Of a DNA stretch of 64,000 bases, positions 16,331-27,648 are shown piece after piece. Numbering within the stretch: the stretch's first letter is position 1; each line of letters begins with the position of its first letter. The notes under the pieces are model-generated. The model did no database searches. It saw nothing but the letters and a program-made list of their open reading frames with translations, and had not been told where the DNA came from. A program made the position numbers and the translations under genes. Origin of the DNA: Mucilaginibacter sp. CSA2-8R (GTDB taxonomy: Bacteria; Bacteroidota; Bacteroidia; Sphingobacteriales; Sphingobacteriaceae); contig NZ_CP152389.1 in the NCBI RefSeq assembly GCF_038806765.1, positions 1,054,001-1,118,000 of the forward strand. The letters are read 5' to 3'.

Positions 16331-17460
16331 GATAATATCACTAAATCTGTTTCTGTAGTAGATAAGTTTTTGAGCAGTTCGTTAAAAATGGCAGTTTGTA
16401 AAATAACCTGAAATAAGCTTAAGTGTGGTTTGCCTATACAAATGGTAGTTACCTCGCGCTCTTGCGCCAGTTTGATGATGGTTTGGGTAATCTGGTCGCT
16501 TTTAAGTTTAACTACCTCGGCACCCAGTTCGGTAGCCAGTTTAAAATTATTAATCAGGTGCCGCTGTTTATCCAACTTTATTTTGTCCAGGCTCTCATTG
16601 CTGCTTTGCACATATAATACAATCCACGGCGAGCGGTAGTAAGAGGCTAGTCGTGCCGTTTTCCGGATAACTGTTTTAGCTGTGGTAGCGTTTGAGGATA
16701 TACAGGCTAAAAACTTTTCGGCCCGGAGCTTGATTTGCTTGGGTATTTCTACGTCAATTTTGCGTTCCAGGTAATGTGCCACTTCTTTTAACGCTATCTC
16801 GCGCAGCTGCAATATTTTATCGCTCCTGAAAAAATTTTGCAGCGCTGTCTCTACCTTGCTCTTGTCGTAAATCTTACCCTCTTTAAGCCGGTCAATCAGC
16901 TCGTCGGCGGTAAGGTCAATGTTTACAATCTCGTCGGCCAGTTGCAGCACTTTATCGGGTATGCGTTCGGTAATGGCAATGCCGGTAATGTTTTCCACTT
17001 CCTCGTTCAGGCTTTCCAAGTGCTGTATGTTTACGGCGGTTATTACGCTGATGCCGGCCTCTAAAATATCAAGCACATCCTGCCATCTTTTGGCATTTTT
17101 ACTGCCTTCGATGTTAGAATGTGCCAGCTCATCAACAATCACTACTTCGGGATGCCTGTTTAAAATGGTTTGCAGGTCCATTTCCTCCAGCTCTTTGCCT
17201 TTATAAAACGTACGGCGCCGGCTAATTGCCGGCAGTCCGTCTAAAAGGGCATGGGTATCGGCCCGGTTGTGCGTTTCAATAAAGCCAATTTGTATGTTAA
17301 TCCCATTGCGCAACAAAGCATGTGCCTCCTGCAGCATCCTGAAACTTTTGCCTACACCAGCACTCATACCGATGTAGACTTTTAGCTTACCGCGCCTTGA
17401 TTTTTGTATCAGTTCGATAAAGTGTTTTACCGAATCGTCTTTGTGCTCCTGTTCTTCCAT
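16327..17460 (-). CDS. kdpD: KdpD N-terminal sensor protein (KdpD ATP-binding + Usp domains)
   Basis: 377 residues equal to only the cytoplasmic N-terminal part of KdpD. Residues about 20-230 are the KdpD domain with a P-loop (GMSAGVGKSF) and a Walker B-like VVIVDELAHSN. Residues about 250-370 are a universal-stress-protein fold, which in some Firmicutes binds cyclic di-AMP. There are no transmembrane helices and no kinase core; those sit in the next gene, which overlaps by 4 bp. Split KdpD proteins of this type occur in several bacteria. It should sense K+ status or a nucleotide signal and act on the downstream kinase. The start at 17460 gives MEEQEHKDDSVKHF. Confidence 0.9.
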   Translation of the reverse strand: MEEQEHKDDSVKHFIELIQKSRRGKLKVYIGMSAGVGKSFRMLQEAHALLRNGINIQIGFIETHNRADTHALLDGLPAISRRRTFYKGKELEEMDLQTILNRHPEVVIVDELAHSNIEGSKNAKRWQDVLDILEAGISVITAVNIQHLESLNEEVENITGIAITERIPDKVLQLADEIVNIDLTADELIDRLKEGKIYDKSKVETALQNFFRSDKILQLREIALKEVAHYLERKIDVEIPKQIKLRAEKFLACISSNATTAKTVIRKTARLASYYRSPWIVLYVQSSNESLDKIKLDKQRHLINNFKLATELGAEVVKLKSDQITQTIIKLAQEREVTTICIGKPHLSLFQVILQTAIFNELLKNLSTTETDLVILS

Positions 17461-17505
17461 ACCATTGGCGGTTCAATTATGCAAAAATTTGGTATAGCTG
17501 CATCC

Positions 17506-18585
17506 TTAAAAAGAAACAGCCATGCTTGCCGTAATGAGCGGGTCAGTGTTAACCGGCGTTCCCAAACGGGTAAATACATCATCTTTACTATTATACAGTT
17601 TGCCTTCCAGGCGTAATAACGCATTGCTCACCGGGGCATAATCCAGGTTAATTGAGTAACCTGTAGTTTTAAATCCGTTCGGGGTGTTAGAGGCTACAAT
17701 AATTCCGTTTTTATCCTGGTAATATTCAACCCGGCCGGCTACCGCCCATTTGCCCGAAAACTGGTAACGTGCAATAGCTACCGGTGATAACACATGGTAA
17801 TGTTTATTGCTGCCGATGCTTTGTTGCTGAGTACCATAATCAAATCCGGCGGTTAAACCAAAAACCTGACTAAGCTGAATGATACCGTAGAAGTTGTGAT
17901 AAAAGCGACGTACCCTTATCGAGTCTGCTCCCTCGGTACCTAAATAATTACTGTAATTCAAGGTAATCTGCGATGCCGGTTTATAAACAATCTGTACGCC
18001 ACCGGCCGGTTTACTGTTACCCGGCTGACGGTTGATGCGTTGCCAGCCATTTAAGTATAAGCCGGTTAGCGTTAATTTACCATCATTGGTGATGTAGGTA
18101 ACTTTAGCACCCGATTCATAATAAGGCGTATTTTCTGACGCGATGTTACGGGTAAGTACCCAGCAATCTTTACTGATGGCACTTTCAAAACCAATATGCG
18201 ACGCAAAAATACCGGCATCCAGCCACAGGTTAGCATTTTTGGCTAGTTTAACACCGGCGTTGGCCTCAAATATGTTTTTTAACACGCCCGGCTCTGCGGC
18301 CAGGTTGGCGTTGGCATAAGTACCTGCCATCACCGCTAAATTTGCTCTGAAGTTGCTGGCATCATAATTAGCTTTAATAAAGCCAAGGTTAAGATTAAAC
18401 TCATTGTGGCGGTTGTGCGAGTATACAAACCCCGGACGATTATTATCTGCAGGGCGGTTAAAATCAAAACCGTAGTATAATTCGGCATAGCCACTAAAAG
18501 TTAACTTACCTGCTTTCACACTATCCTGCGCTTTTGAGCAAATAGCCGAAACGCAAAGGATAGTGAATATTATAAATTTTTTCAT
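17506..18585 (-). CDS. Outer-membrane beta-barrel porin (OmpL/BBP2-like) in the kdp operon
   Basis: About 360 residues. A clean signal peptide starts at the second methionine (MKKFIIFTILCVSAICSKAQ), which is why I choose 18585 over the longer frame at 18621. The mature protein is built of alternating hydrophobic strands, ends in Phe (ITASMAVSF, a typical barrel C-terminus) and has a FSGYAELYYGFDF start like Bacteroidota outer-membrane porins of the BBP2 type. It lies between kdpC and the KdpD sensor, all on one strand. I infer that it passes K+ or other small solutes across the outer membrane for KdpFABC. The barrel call is firm; the substrate is inferred. Confidence 0.8.
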   Translation of the reverse strand: MKKFIIFTILCVSAICSKAQDSVKAGKLTFSGYAELYYGFDFNRPADNNRPGFVYSHNRHNEFNLNLGFIKANYDASNFRANLAVMAGTYANANLAAEPGVLKNIFEANAGVKLAKNANLWLDAGIFASHIGFESAISKDCWVLTRNIASENTPYYESGAKVTYITNDGKLTLTGLYLNGWQRINRQPGNSKPAGGVQIVYKPASQITLNYSNYLGTEGADSIRVRRFYHNFYGIIQLSQVFGLTAGFDYGTQQQSIGSNKHYHVLSPVAIARYQFSGKWAVAGRVEYYQDKNGIIVASNTPNGFKTTGYSINLDYAPVSNALLRLEGKLYNSKDDVFTRLGTPVNTDPLITASMAVSF

Positions 18586-18673
18586 CTGTAGTATTAAGTG
18601 TGTGTGGGTTATAGTTTGCACTGTAGGGTTTTTGCCTTGTTATTGGCAGGGTTTTAAAAAACAGCAAGGCTGT

Positions 18674-19237
18674 TTACTTTTTAAGGTTGTTTAAAGCGAT
18701 GTTAAGCGCTAAAACGTTTACGGTAGCGGGGCCAAACATTCCCAGCAAGGGTTTCTGAATATGGCTTTCTACCAGTGCCGCAACTTGTTGCTCGCTTAAC
18801 CCACGTTTAGCAGCAATCCGTTTAACTTGCAGGCGGGCAGCCTCGGGCGAAATGTCAGGGTCTAAACCACTACCGGAGGCGGTAACCAAATCGGCCGGGA
18901 TGTCGCTGCGTTTGATGCCCGGGTTGTATTTTAACAGGGTATCAATACGGTTGTTCACCTCTTTCAGGTAGTCGGGGTTGCTTGGGCCTTTGTTAGAACC
19001 AGCAGAGCCGGCCGCGTTGTATCCAATCGCCGACGGGCGCGACCAGAAGTATTGCGGCTGGTCAAACTTTTGACCTAAGGCAGCATAGCCAATTACTTTG
19101 CCATTTTGGGTAATGGTTTCGCCATTGCCCTGGCCTTTAGATAATTTACCGGCAAAGGCAATAATTACCGGGTATATACCGCATAGTAATACCATGAGTG
19201 CCAGGGTTAATTTTATAGATTGAGCTAATGTTTTCAT
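18674..19237 (-). CDS. kdpC: K+-transporting ATPase subunit C
   Basis: 187 residues with one N-terminal transmembrane helix (about 10-30) and a periplasmic domain carrying KdpC signatures: YFWSRPSAIGYN, GSNKGPSNPDY, DLVTASGSGLDPDISPEAA and LGMFGPATVNVLALN near the end. KdpC is the accessory subunit that stabilises KdpFABC and raises ATP affinity. Length is normal for the family. It follows kdpB by 31 bp and so belongs to the same transcript. Confidence 0.97.
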   Translation of the reverse strand: MKTLAQSIKLTLALMVLLCGIYPVIIAFAGKLSKGQGNGETITQNGKVIGYAALGQKFDQPQYFWSRPSAIGYNAAGSAGSNKGPSNPDYLKEVNNRIDTLLKYNPGIKRSDIPADLVTASGSGLDPDISPEAARLQVKRIAAKRGLSEQQVAALVESHIQKPLLGMFGPATVNVLALNIALNNLKK

Positions 19238-19268
19238 GTCTTTTTTAATAATTAATGCTACTATTTAC

Positions 19269-21296
19269 TTACACCATCAGGCCTACCACCATATCAATCA
19301 GTTTGATACCGATAAAAGGGGCAACAACACCGCCTACGCCATAAATCAGCAGGTTGCGACGTAATAGTGCACTGGCACCGATGGGTTTATACTCTACGCC
19401 TTTTAATGCCAGCGGAATAAGCAACGGGATAATGATAGCGTTGAAGATAACCGCAGATAAGATGGCACTTTCCGGACTGTGCAAGCCCATTATATTCAGG
19501 CTTTGCAGCGCCGGGATAGAAGCAATAAAAAGTGCCGGCACGATAGCAAAATACTTGGCTACGTCGTTAGCGATGGAGAAGGTAGTTAAGGTACCACGGG
19601 TAATTAATAACTGTTTTCCTATCTCTACAATTTCAATGAGTTTGGTAGGGTCGTTGTCTAAATCCACCATGTTGCCGGCTTCTTTGGCAGCCTGGGTACC
19701 GCTGTTCATGGCTACACCTACATCAGCTTGGGCCAGGGCAGGGGCATCATTGGTACCGTCGCCCATCATGGCTACCAGTTTACCAGTGGCTTGCTCTTGT
19801 TTAATGTAGTTCATTTTATCCTCAGGTTTAGCTTCGGCAATAAAATCGTCTACACCGGCTCTTTCGGCAATAAATTTTGCAGTTAACGGGTTATCACCGG
19901 TTACCATTACGGTTTTAACACCCATTTTGCGTAGCCTTTCAAAACGCTCGGCAATACCGGGTTTAATAATATCCTGCAACTCAATAGTGCCTAAAACCTC
20001 TTCATTATAGGTAACTACCAGCGGCGTACCACCGTTAGAGGATATGGCCTGTACACGTTCTTTAACCGCGTTTGATACAGTATGACCTGCGTTCAGCGCC
20101 ATTTTACGCATGCTGTCATAAGCGCCTTTACGGGTACGGTTACCATCAAGTGTGTTGATACCGCTTGAGCGGGTTTCGGCAGTAAACTTGATAAACTCAG
20201 CACCGGCTGGAACAGATGGTATAGCCATATGGCTACTGGCCAGTTCAATGATTGATTTACCTTCGGGTGTTTCGTCAGCTAAAGAAGCCAGTACCGCAGC
20301 TTTAACCAGAGCATCCGGACTAACATCAGGTGCAGGCCAAAACTGGGTAGCTTTACGGTTACCAATGGTAATGGTACCGGTTTTGTCCAGCAGCAACACG
20401 TCAATATCACCGGCAGTTTCTACCGCTTTACCCGATTTGGTAATTACGTTAGCTCTCAGCGCGCGGTCCATCCCTGCTATACCGATGGCTGATAACAAAC
20501 CGCCAATGGTAGTAGGAATCAGACACACAAACAACGAAATTAAAGCGGCAATAGTGATAGGCGTATTAGCGTAAGTGGCAAAGGGTTTCAGTGTAACACA
20601 CACGATGATAAACACGATGGTAAAGCTGGCCAGCAAAATGGTTAAGGCAATCTCGTTAGGTGTTTTTTGACGCGATGCACCTTCAACCAGGGCAATCATT
20701 TTATCTAAAAAGCTTTCGCCGGGTTGGGTGGTTACCAGTACTTTAATCTTATCAGATAAAACTTTAGTACCACCGGTTACAGACGATTTATCGCCTCCGG
20801 CTTCCCTGATAACTGGTGCAGATTCGCCGGTGATGGCCGATTCGTCAATGGTGGCCAGCCCTTCTATAATCTCGCCGTCCGTAGGAATGGTATCCCCGGC
20901 CTGACACACGAACATATCGTTTTTTTTTAGCTGGCTTGATGACACGACCGAGATGTTGCCGTTAGCATCAATCAGGTTAGCGGGTGTGTCTTCGCGGGTT
21001 TTGCGTAAGCTATCGGCCTGTGCTTTACCTCTGGCTTCGGCAATAGCCTCTGCAAAGTTGGCAAACAGTACGGTAAGCAGTAAAATCAGGAAGATGATCA
21101 AGTTGTATACCCATGAACCCTGACCGCTATGCGTAAAGCTGTATATGGTTACATATAACATAACAGCCGTACCCACCTCTACGGTAAACATTACCGGGTT
21201 ACGCATCATAACGCGTGGGTCAAGTTTTATAATCGACTCTTTAAGTGCGGATTGCACTAAAGCAGGTTCAAATAATTTATCAGATTGATTTTTCAT
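19269..21296 (-). CDS. kdpB: K+-transporting P-type ATPase subunit B
   Basis: 675 residues, normal length. The P-type ATPase core is intact: TGES in the actuator domain, phosphorylation site D304-[12 protein letters not shown] and [17 protein letters not shown] in the hinge. It hydrolyses ATP to drive K+ uptake through KdpA at micromolar K+. It follows kdpA by 71 bp. The N-terminus [18 protein letters not shown] is slightly longer than in enterobacteria. Confidence 0.98.
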   Translation of the reverse strand: MKNQSDKLFEPALVQSALKESIIKLDPRVMMRNPVMFTVEVGTAVMLYVTIYSFTHSGQGSWVYNLIIFLILLLTVLFANFAEAIAEARGKAQADSLRKTREDTPANLIDANGNISVVSSSQLKKNDMFVCQAGDTIPTDGEIIEGLATIDESAITGESAPVIREAGGDKSSVTGGTKVLSDKIKVLVTTQPGESFLDKMIALVEGASRQKTPNEIALTILLASFTIVFIIVCVTLKPFATYANTPITIAALISLFVCLIPTTIGGLLSAIGIAGMDRALRANVITKSGKAVETAGDIDVLLLDKTGTITIGNRKATQFWPAPDVSPDALVKAAVLASLADETPEGKSIIELASSHMAIPSVPAGAEFIKFTAETRSSGINTLDGNRTRKGAYDSMRKMALNAGHTVSNAVKERVQAISSNGGTPLVVTYNEEVLGTIELQDIIKPGIAERFERLRKMGVKTVMVTGDNPLTAKFIAERAGVDDFIAEAKPEDKMNYIKQEQATGKLVAMMGDGTNDAPALAQADVGVAMNSGTQAAKEAGNMVDLDNDPTKLIEIVEIGKQLLITRGTLTTFSIANDVAKYFAIVPALFIASIPALQSLNIMGLHSPESAILSAVIFNAIIIPLLIPLALKGVEYKPIGASALLRRNLLIYGVGGVVAPFIGIKLIDMVVGLMV

Positions 21297-21367
21297 TTTT
21301 ATATTGAGTAACTAACCGGCCCGGTTAGGCCGGTTAAGTATCATTGGTATTTATAGAGGGAAAACTT

Positions 21368-23086
21368 TTAGTGAGCCATTGAAAAATACTCAGCCAGCGG
21401 GCCTAAGGCCAGTGCCGGGAAATACGACAGGGCATTAAGTACCAAAATTACCGCCAGTGTCATCACACCGAAAGTAAAGGTGTCGGTACGCAAAGTACCA
21501 GCCGACTCAGGTACGTATTTCTTTTGGGCCAGCAAACCTGCTATAGCAACCGGGCCAATAATGGGTAAGAAGCGGCCTAAGATGAGTACCACACCGGTGC
21601 CTACGTTCCAGAATATATTGTTATCGCCCAAGCCTTCAAAGCCGGAGCCGTTGTTGGCGTTGGCCGAGGTAAATTCATACAGCATCTCCGAGAAACCATG
21701 GAAGCCAGGGTTGTTTAACCAGTTTGCCGGCTTAACAGCCCAATCGGCATTACCCAAGTTAGTGAAGATGAACGCTGCCAGGGCAGTGCCTGCTAAAATC
21801 AGGAACGGGCTGAGCAGGGTAATGAGTGCCGCAATTTTAACCTCGCGCGCTTCAACCTTGTGGCCCAAAAACTCAGGCGTACGGCCTACCATCAGTCCCG
21901 AAATAAACACGGCGATAATGAGGTAGATAAAGTAGTTAAGTATACCTACACCGCAACCACCAAAAAAGCCGTTAATCATCATACCTAACAACTGCCATGC
22001 ACCGGTAAGCGGCATGGTACTATCGTGCATACCGTTTACTGAACCGGTTGATACGATGGTAGTCAGCGTGCTCCAGTAGCCGGTAGCCATAGGGCCAATG
22101 CGTACTTCTTTACCTTCCATAGCGCCGGTAGCTTGTTGTACGCCCATTTTAGCTATTGCTGAGCTGCCGCCGGTTTCGCTGAAAAGTGTTGGAATCATCA
22201 GCATCAGCATGCCCACGGTCATCATCGCAAATATAACCCAGCCTAATTTTTTGCGGCGAACAAAGTAGCCAAAAGCCAGAATCATAGCCATTGGTATAAT
22301 CATCTGCGAGATGATTTCGACCATATTGGTAAAGTAGCTTGGGTTTTCGAGCGGGTGGGCAGAATTTGCTCCAAACCAGCCGCCACCGTTAGTACCCAAG
22401 TGCTTAATGGCAATCATTTGCGCAGCCGGGCCGTGGGATACATTAACCGTATCACCCTGCATCGAAATAAACTGGTCTTTACCGGCGTAGCTTGATGGCG
22501 TGCCGCTGAATGATAGTATCAAGGCTATTACTATTGATAGCGGCAATAACAAGCGGGTAATTGATTTAAGAAAATATTCCCAAAAGTTACCGATGTTAGA
22601 GGTGGTTTTTTCTCTGAATGCTTTAAATAAGCCAATTGCTGCCGCTATACCTGTGGCCGCACTGGTGAACATCAAAAACATTACGATAAATTGTTGAGTG
22701 AGATAAGTTAAGCCGCTCTCGCCCGAGTAGTGCTGTAAGTTACAGTTAACTACAAAGCTGATGATGGTATTAAAGGCCAGATCAGGTGTCATACCTGGGT
22801 TGCCGTCGGGGTTAAGCGGCAATTTATCCTGGTAGATTAAAACAAAAAAGCCGTAAACCAGCCATACCAGGTTAATGATCATCATGGCCTTCAAAAATTG
22901 TTTCCAGTTCATGGGCTCGCTGGGGTTGATGCCCGAAATTTTAAACAAACCGTTTTCAAGCGGCTTCATAAAGTCGGTCCATACCTTTTCGCCGGCAAAC
23001 ATTTTAGCGAGGTATTTTCCTAAAGGAATAGCGATAAGGAGGGTGATCGCAAAGGAAGCAACGATTCCTAAGAATTCAGTGTTCAT
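21368..23086 (-). CDS. kdpA: K+-transporting ATPase subunit A
   Basis: 572 residues and about ten transmembrane segments. KdpA signatures are clear, including NTIISFVVNCNLQHYSGE, GTNGGGWFGANSAHP, the GGCGVGILNYF filter loop and the VGRTPEFLGHKVEAREVK loop. It forms the K+-selective pore of KdpFABC in the inner membrane. It is preceded by kdpF (14 bp) and followed by kdpB. Confidence 0.98.
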   Translation of the reverse strand: MNTEFLGIVASFAITLLIAIPLGKYLAKMFAGEKVWTDFMKPLENGLFKISGINPSEPMNWKQFLKAMMIINLVWLVYGFFVLIYQDKLPLNPDGNPGMTPDLAFNTIISFVVNCNLQHYSGESGLTYLTQQFIVMFLMFTSAATGIAAAIGLFKAFREKTTSNIGNFWEYFLKSITRLLLPLSIVIALILSFSGTPSSYAGKDQFISMQGDTVNVSHGPAAQMIAIKHLGTNGGGWFGANSAHPLENPSYFTNMVEIISQMIIPMAMILAFGYFVRRKKLGWVIFAMMTVGMLMLMIPTLFSETGGSSAIAKMGVQQATGAMEGKEVRIGPMATGYWSTLTTIVSTGSVNGMHDSTMPLTGAWQLLGMMINGFFGGCGVGILNYFIYLIIAVFISGLMVGRTPEFLGHKVEAREVKIAALITLLSPFLILAGTALAAFIFTNLGNADWAVKPANWLNNPGFHGFSEMLYEFTSANANNGSGFEGLGDNNIFWNVGTGVVLILGRFLPIIGPVAIAGLLAQKKYVPESAGTLRTDTFTFGVMTLAVILVLNALSYFPALALGPLAEYFSMAH

Positions 23087-23100
23087 GGGGCAGGGGATAA

Positions 23101-23178
23101 TTAGAATTTTTCGGGTTTAAGCAGTACGTATACCATGTATACAAACACTGCCAGAGAGATAATAAATAACGCTAACAT
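23101..23178 (-). CDS. kdpF: K+-transporting ATPase subunit F
   Basis: A 25-residue membrane peptide, MLALFIISLAVFVYMVYVLL then KPEKF. Both the length and the C-terminal YxLxxPEKF match KdpF, the small lipid-like stabiliser of the KdpABC complex. It sits 14 bp upstream of kdpA and 5 bp after another small membrane ORF, as expected for the first structural subunit. Confidence 0.9.
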   Translation of the reverse strand: MLALFIISLAVFVYMVYVLLKPEKF

Positions 23179-23183
23179 AGTTT

Positions 23184-23273
23184 TCAGATTTGCTCGAACC
23201 AGTCGATAGATTTAAAAATGAACCAGCACAAAACGAGTAAGGCTGCCAGTAATAGTAGAGTAAGCATGTGCAT
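23184..23273 (-). CDS. 29-residue membrane peptide heading the kdp operon
   Basis: The ORF encodes one hydrophobic helix followed by a short amphipathic end (KSIDWFEQI). It ends 5 bp before kdpF and appears to be the first ORF of the kdp transcript. Its length and composition resemble KdpF, but the sequence differs. It may be a second small KdpFABC subunit or a regulatory leader peptide. A second ATG two codons in would also serve. Support is position, spacing and a clean transmembrane profile. Confidence 0.5.
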   Translation of the reverse strand: MHMLTLLLLAALLVLCWFIFKSIDWFEQI

Positions 23274-23293
23274 CTGTTTTGGTTACCCCAATG

Positions 23294-23309
23294 CCAAAAC
23301 AAATACCAA
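23294..23309 (-). promoter_or_regulatory. Possible sigma54 (-24/-12) promoter of the kdp operon
   Basis: Read on the minus strand this is TTGGTATTTGTTTTGG, matching the -24 TTGG element and the TTG of the -12 element at correct spacing, but with G instead of C at -12. It lies 20 bp before the first ORF. The upstream regulator is a sigma54 activator, which makes the site plausible, but the match is imperfect. Confidence 0.3.
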
Positions 23310-23349
23310 TACTAAGAGAGGTATTTATAAGGTGTTGAAATACAATAAA

Positions 23350-23371
23350 TTAATCTGAAATTATAGATTAA
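23350..23371. promoter_or_regulatory. Dyad in the kdp promoter region
   Basis: TTAATCT-GAAATTAT-AGATTAA is a perfect 7-bp inverted repeat upstream of the candidate sigma54 promoter, so it is a possible enhancer site for the NtrC-type activator. It is closer to the promoter than most enhancer sites and AT-rich, so chance is not excluded. Confidence 0.3.
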
Positions 23372-23383
23372 TAAAATTCTAAT

Positions 23384-23421
23384 AAAACGAAAAACCCTTC
23401 CAAAATGGAAGGGTTCGTTTT
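23384..23421 (-). terminator. Terminator of the sigma54 activator gene
   Basis: A 10-bp perfect stem (AACCCTTCCA with TGGAAGGGTT) plus further flanking pairs, followed on the minus strand by a T-rich tail, lies directly after the activator stop codon. It separates the activator from the kdp transcript. Confidence 0.8.
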
Positions 23422-23439
23422 CAAAATGAAAGAAAAGCA

Positions 23440-24774
23440 TCAGCTAATCTTGTATTCGTCAATTTTTCGGTAAAGGGTAGTTAGGCCTATGCCCAGCAAA
23501 CGGGCCGTTTCGGTTTTGTTACCCTGGGTATGGGCAAGTACTTTCTGGATATGCTGCTTTTCAACCATCTGTAAGGCAAAGGTGTTGCCCTGGTAGTTGT
23601 TTTGCCTAAACCCCGGTGGCAGCAGGTCGGTGGTAAGCGTATCGTCATCCGCTAAGATTACCACGCGTTCCATCATGTTTTTTAATTCGCGGATGTTACC
23701 TTTCCAATGATGCTGGTGCAGGTTTTGTAAAAAGTCGGTTCCCATTTTCATGGATGGTTTGCCATTCAGGGCAGCAAAGTGCCGCAGGTAATAATCAGCC
23801 AATAAATCAATATCCTGTTCGCGCTCATTAAGCGATGGCAGTTGTATGGTAAAAACTGATAAGCGGTAGTACAAATCAGACCGGAACTTACCGTTATCAG
23901 CATCTTGTTGCAAATCGCGGTTAGTAGCGGCAATAATGCGCACGTTAACCTTGGTAGGCTGGGTATCGCCTACTTTAATAAAGGTTTTATTTTCGAGCAC
24001 CCGCAATAATTTAGCTTGCAGCTCAATGCTCATCTCACCAATCTCGTCTAAAAATATAGTGCCATGGTTAGCTTCTTCAAACAGGCCCTTCTTGTCTTTT
24101 AATGCACCAGTGAAGGCGCCGGCTTTGTAGCCAAAAAGTTCGCTTTCTAATAGTTCGGCGGTAAAGCTGCTGCAGTTAATGGCCACAAAGGGCATCTGGC
24201 GGCGTTCGCTTTCGTAATGTATAGCCGAGGCAAAAACCTCTTTACCAGTTCCGGTTTCGCCAAGCAGCAGCACCGTAGTATTGGTGGCTGCAACCTTACG
24301 GGCCAGTGCTATGGCATTGACAATTTGGGGCGACTTGCCAATAATGGCCGATAGCATGGTTTTACTTTGTGCTTTGCTGTTTTCTTTAAAAGCCTGGTAT
24401 TGTTGCTGGGCCTTTTGCATAGCCTGGTGCACCAATGGGATAATCCGCTCGTTATCGTCGCCTTTGGTAATGTAATTAAAGGCACCGTTTTGAATTGCCT
24501 TTACACCATCGGGTATATTGCCATAAGCAGTCAGATTAATGACCTCGGCAAATGGCTTTTGTTCTTTAATGGTTTTAACCAGCTCAACGCCGTTTACATC
24601 CGGTAGTTTAACATCGCTTAACACCACCAGTACGTCTTCGTGCTGGCCTAATTGTTTTAACCCTTCTTTACCAGTTGCTGCTTGTAAAACGGTAAAACCT
24701 TCCAGCTCAATAATGCGGGCCATTAAGCCACTCAGCTTTTTCTCGTCGTCAATAATTAAAATGGTGGGGCGCAT
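23440..24774 (-). CDS. NtrC-family sigma54-dependent response regulator, probable kdp activator
   Basis: 444 residues in the standard three-part order. The receiver domain (1-120) has the acidic pocket IIDDE and phospho-acceptor D54 (LSDVKLPD), with Thr in NLTAYGN and Lys in YITKG. The AAA+ domain (about 145-380) has Walker A GETGTGKE, the sigma54-contact GAFTGA loop and FLDEIGE. A Fis-type helix-turn-helix ends the protein (GNKTETARLLGIGLTTLYRK). KdpE-type OmpR regulators normally serve kdp; here a sigma54 activator takes that place, directly upstream of the operon and with its own terminator. Pairing with the split KdpD/kinase genes is inferred from position. Confidence 0.9.
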   Translation of the reverse strand: MRPTILIIDDEKKLSGLMARIIELEGFTVLQAATGKEGLKQLGQHEDVLVVLSDVKLPDVNGVELVKTIKEQKPFAEVINLTAYGNIPDGVKAIQNGAFNYITKGDDNERIIPLVHQAMQKAQQQYQAFKENSKAQSKTMLSAIIGKSPQIVNAIALARKVAATNTTVLLLGETGTGKEVFASAIHYESERRQMPFVAINCSSFTAELLESELFGYKAGAFTGALKDKKGLFEEANHGTIFLDEIGEMSIELQAKLLRVLENKTFIKVGDTQPTKVNVRIIAATNRDLQQDADNGKFRSDLYYRLSVFTIQLPSLNEREQDIDLLADYYLRHFAALNGKPSMKMGTDFLQNLHQHHWKGNIRELKNMMERVVILADDDTLTTDLLPPGFRQNNYQGNTFALQMVEKQHIQKVLAHTQGNKTETARLLGIGLTTLYRKIDEYKIS

Positions 24775-25220
24775 ATGGGGGCTGTAGAATTATAGCAACT
24801 AATTGCTTAAAATGAAAAGTGGTGCAATCTAAATATTTATCTCCGAATGATAAAAGTTTAAAAGCCGAACCCAGTATTTATGTTCGGGCGGAGGTAACTA
24901 AAAGCAAAATTTACGCTGATGTAGGTTTGATGAGTCAGCTTTTGCGTCAATATTCGCTTAAAACAAATTTAAATAAAATGCTGCTGACGTTTTTTTAAGT
25001 AATTGATAGTAAGTAACATAAATCAAATAAAGCTTAAATAAGCCTATATTCTGTTGTTACAATTAGGATAAACTGAGCGTCTGCTTTTTCTTTGCTTACC
25101 GATTAATAAAAAGGGCAAATGAGACGCTGCTTAAAGTAGTAATCTATTTGTCCGGGTGGCTGCCAATGCCACACCTAACCTGTAACTAACCATTTTGTAT
25201 ACCAAATTATAAGCGTTTAA
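24775..25220. promoter_or_regulatory. Intergenic region between divergent activator and GH97 genes
   Basis: About 445 bp without a gene. It holds a spaced inverted repeat AGCGTCT ... AGACGCT (25076-25128), whose interior also has CTTTTT/AAAAAG and TTTGC/GCAAA pairs. It could fold as a long leader hairpin or mark a regulator site ahead of the GH97 gene. I cannot place promoters with confidence. Confidence 0.35.
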
Positions 25221-27329
<2,109 letters not shown>

Positions 27330-27350
27330 TTTTTGTTATATATTAGGTTG

Positions 27351-27386
27351 AAGCCGTAGGACCGAAAGGTTCTGCGGCTTTTTTGT
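27351..27386 (+). terminator. Terminator of the GH97 gene
   Basis: AAGCCGTAGGACC-GAAA-GGTTCTGCGGCTT pairs at 11 of 13 positions and is followed by a T run, 21 bp after the GH97 stop. Confidence 0.85.
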
Positions 27387-27648
27387 TGGATTTCCGAGCG
27401 GCAACACTATAATTTACAATTCTTTAAACAAGGTATTTTATAATGCGTCCTGTAGCTTGCAAATATTAGTCGTTTGATAAGCCAAGATGAAGTCTCATTA
27501 ATAACGTGTTCATATAATGTGGTTAATTATGGCTACCTGGCGCGGTAATCATGATGTATATCTTCGTATCACTTGAGCATCAAGAAGAAAGCCGTGCTCC
27601 CTTAAAAGAAGTACAGCTTTCAACTTAATTTGGGTAACCTGTATAAGG
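27387..27648. other. Intergenic region between convergent GH97 and GH43 genes
   Basis: About 260 bp without a plausible gene. An imperfect hairpin near 27580-27620 (AAAGCCGTGCT with AGTACAGCTTT) may terminate the GH43 transcript on the minus strand. Nothing else is seen. Confidence 0.35.

Noticed and set aside
19354-19809. 151-codon ORF antisense to kdpB
   Set aside because: It mirrors a conserved P-type ATPase frame and has no family-like sequence; a shadow ORF.
23440-24774. Identification of this regulator as KdpE
   Set aside because: KdpE is an OmpR-type winged-helix protein; this one has a sigma54 AAA+ domain and a Fis HTH, so it is not KdpE.
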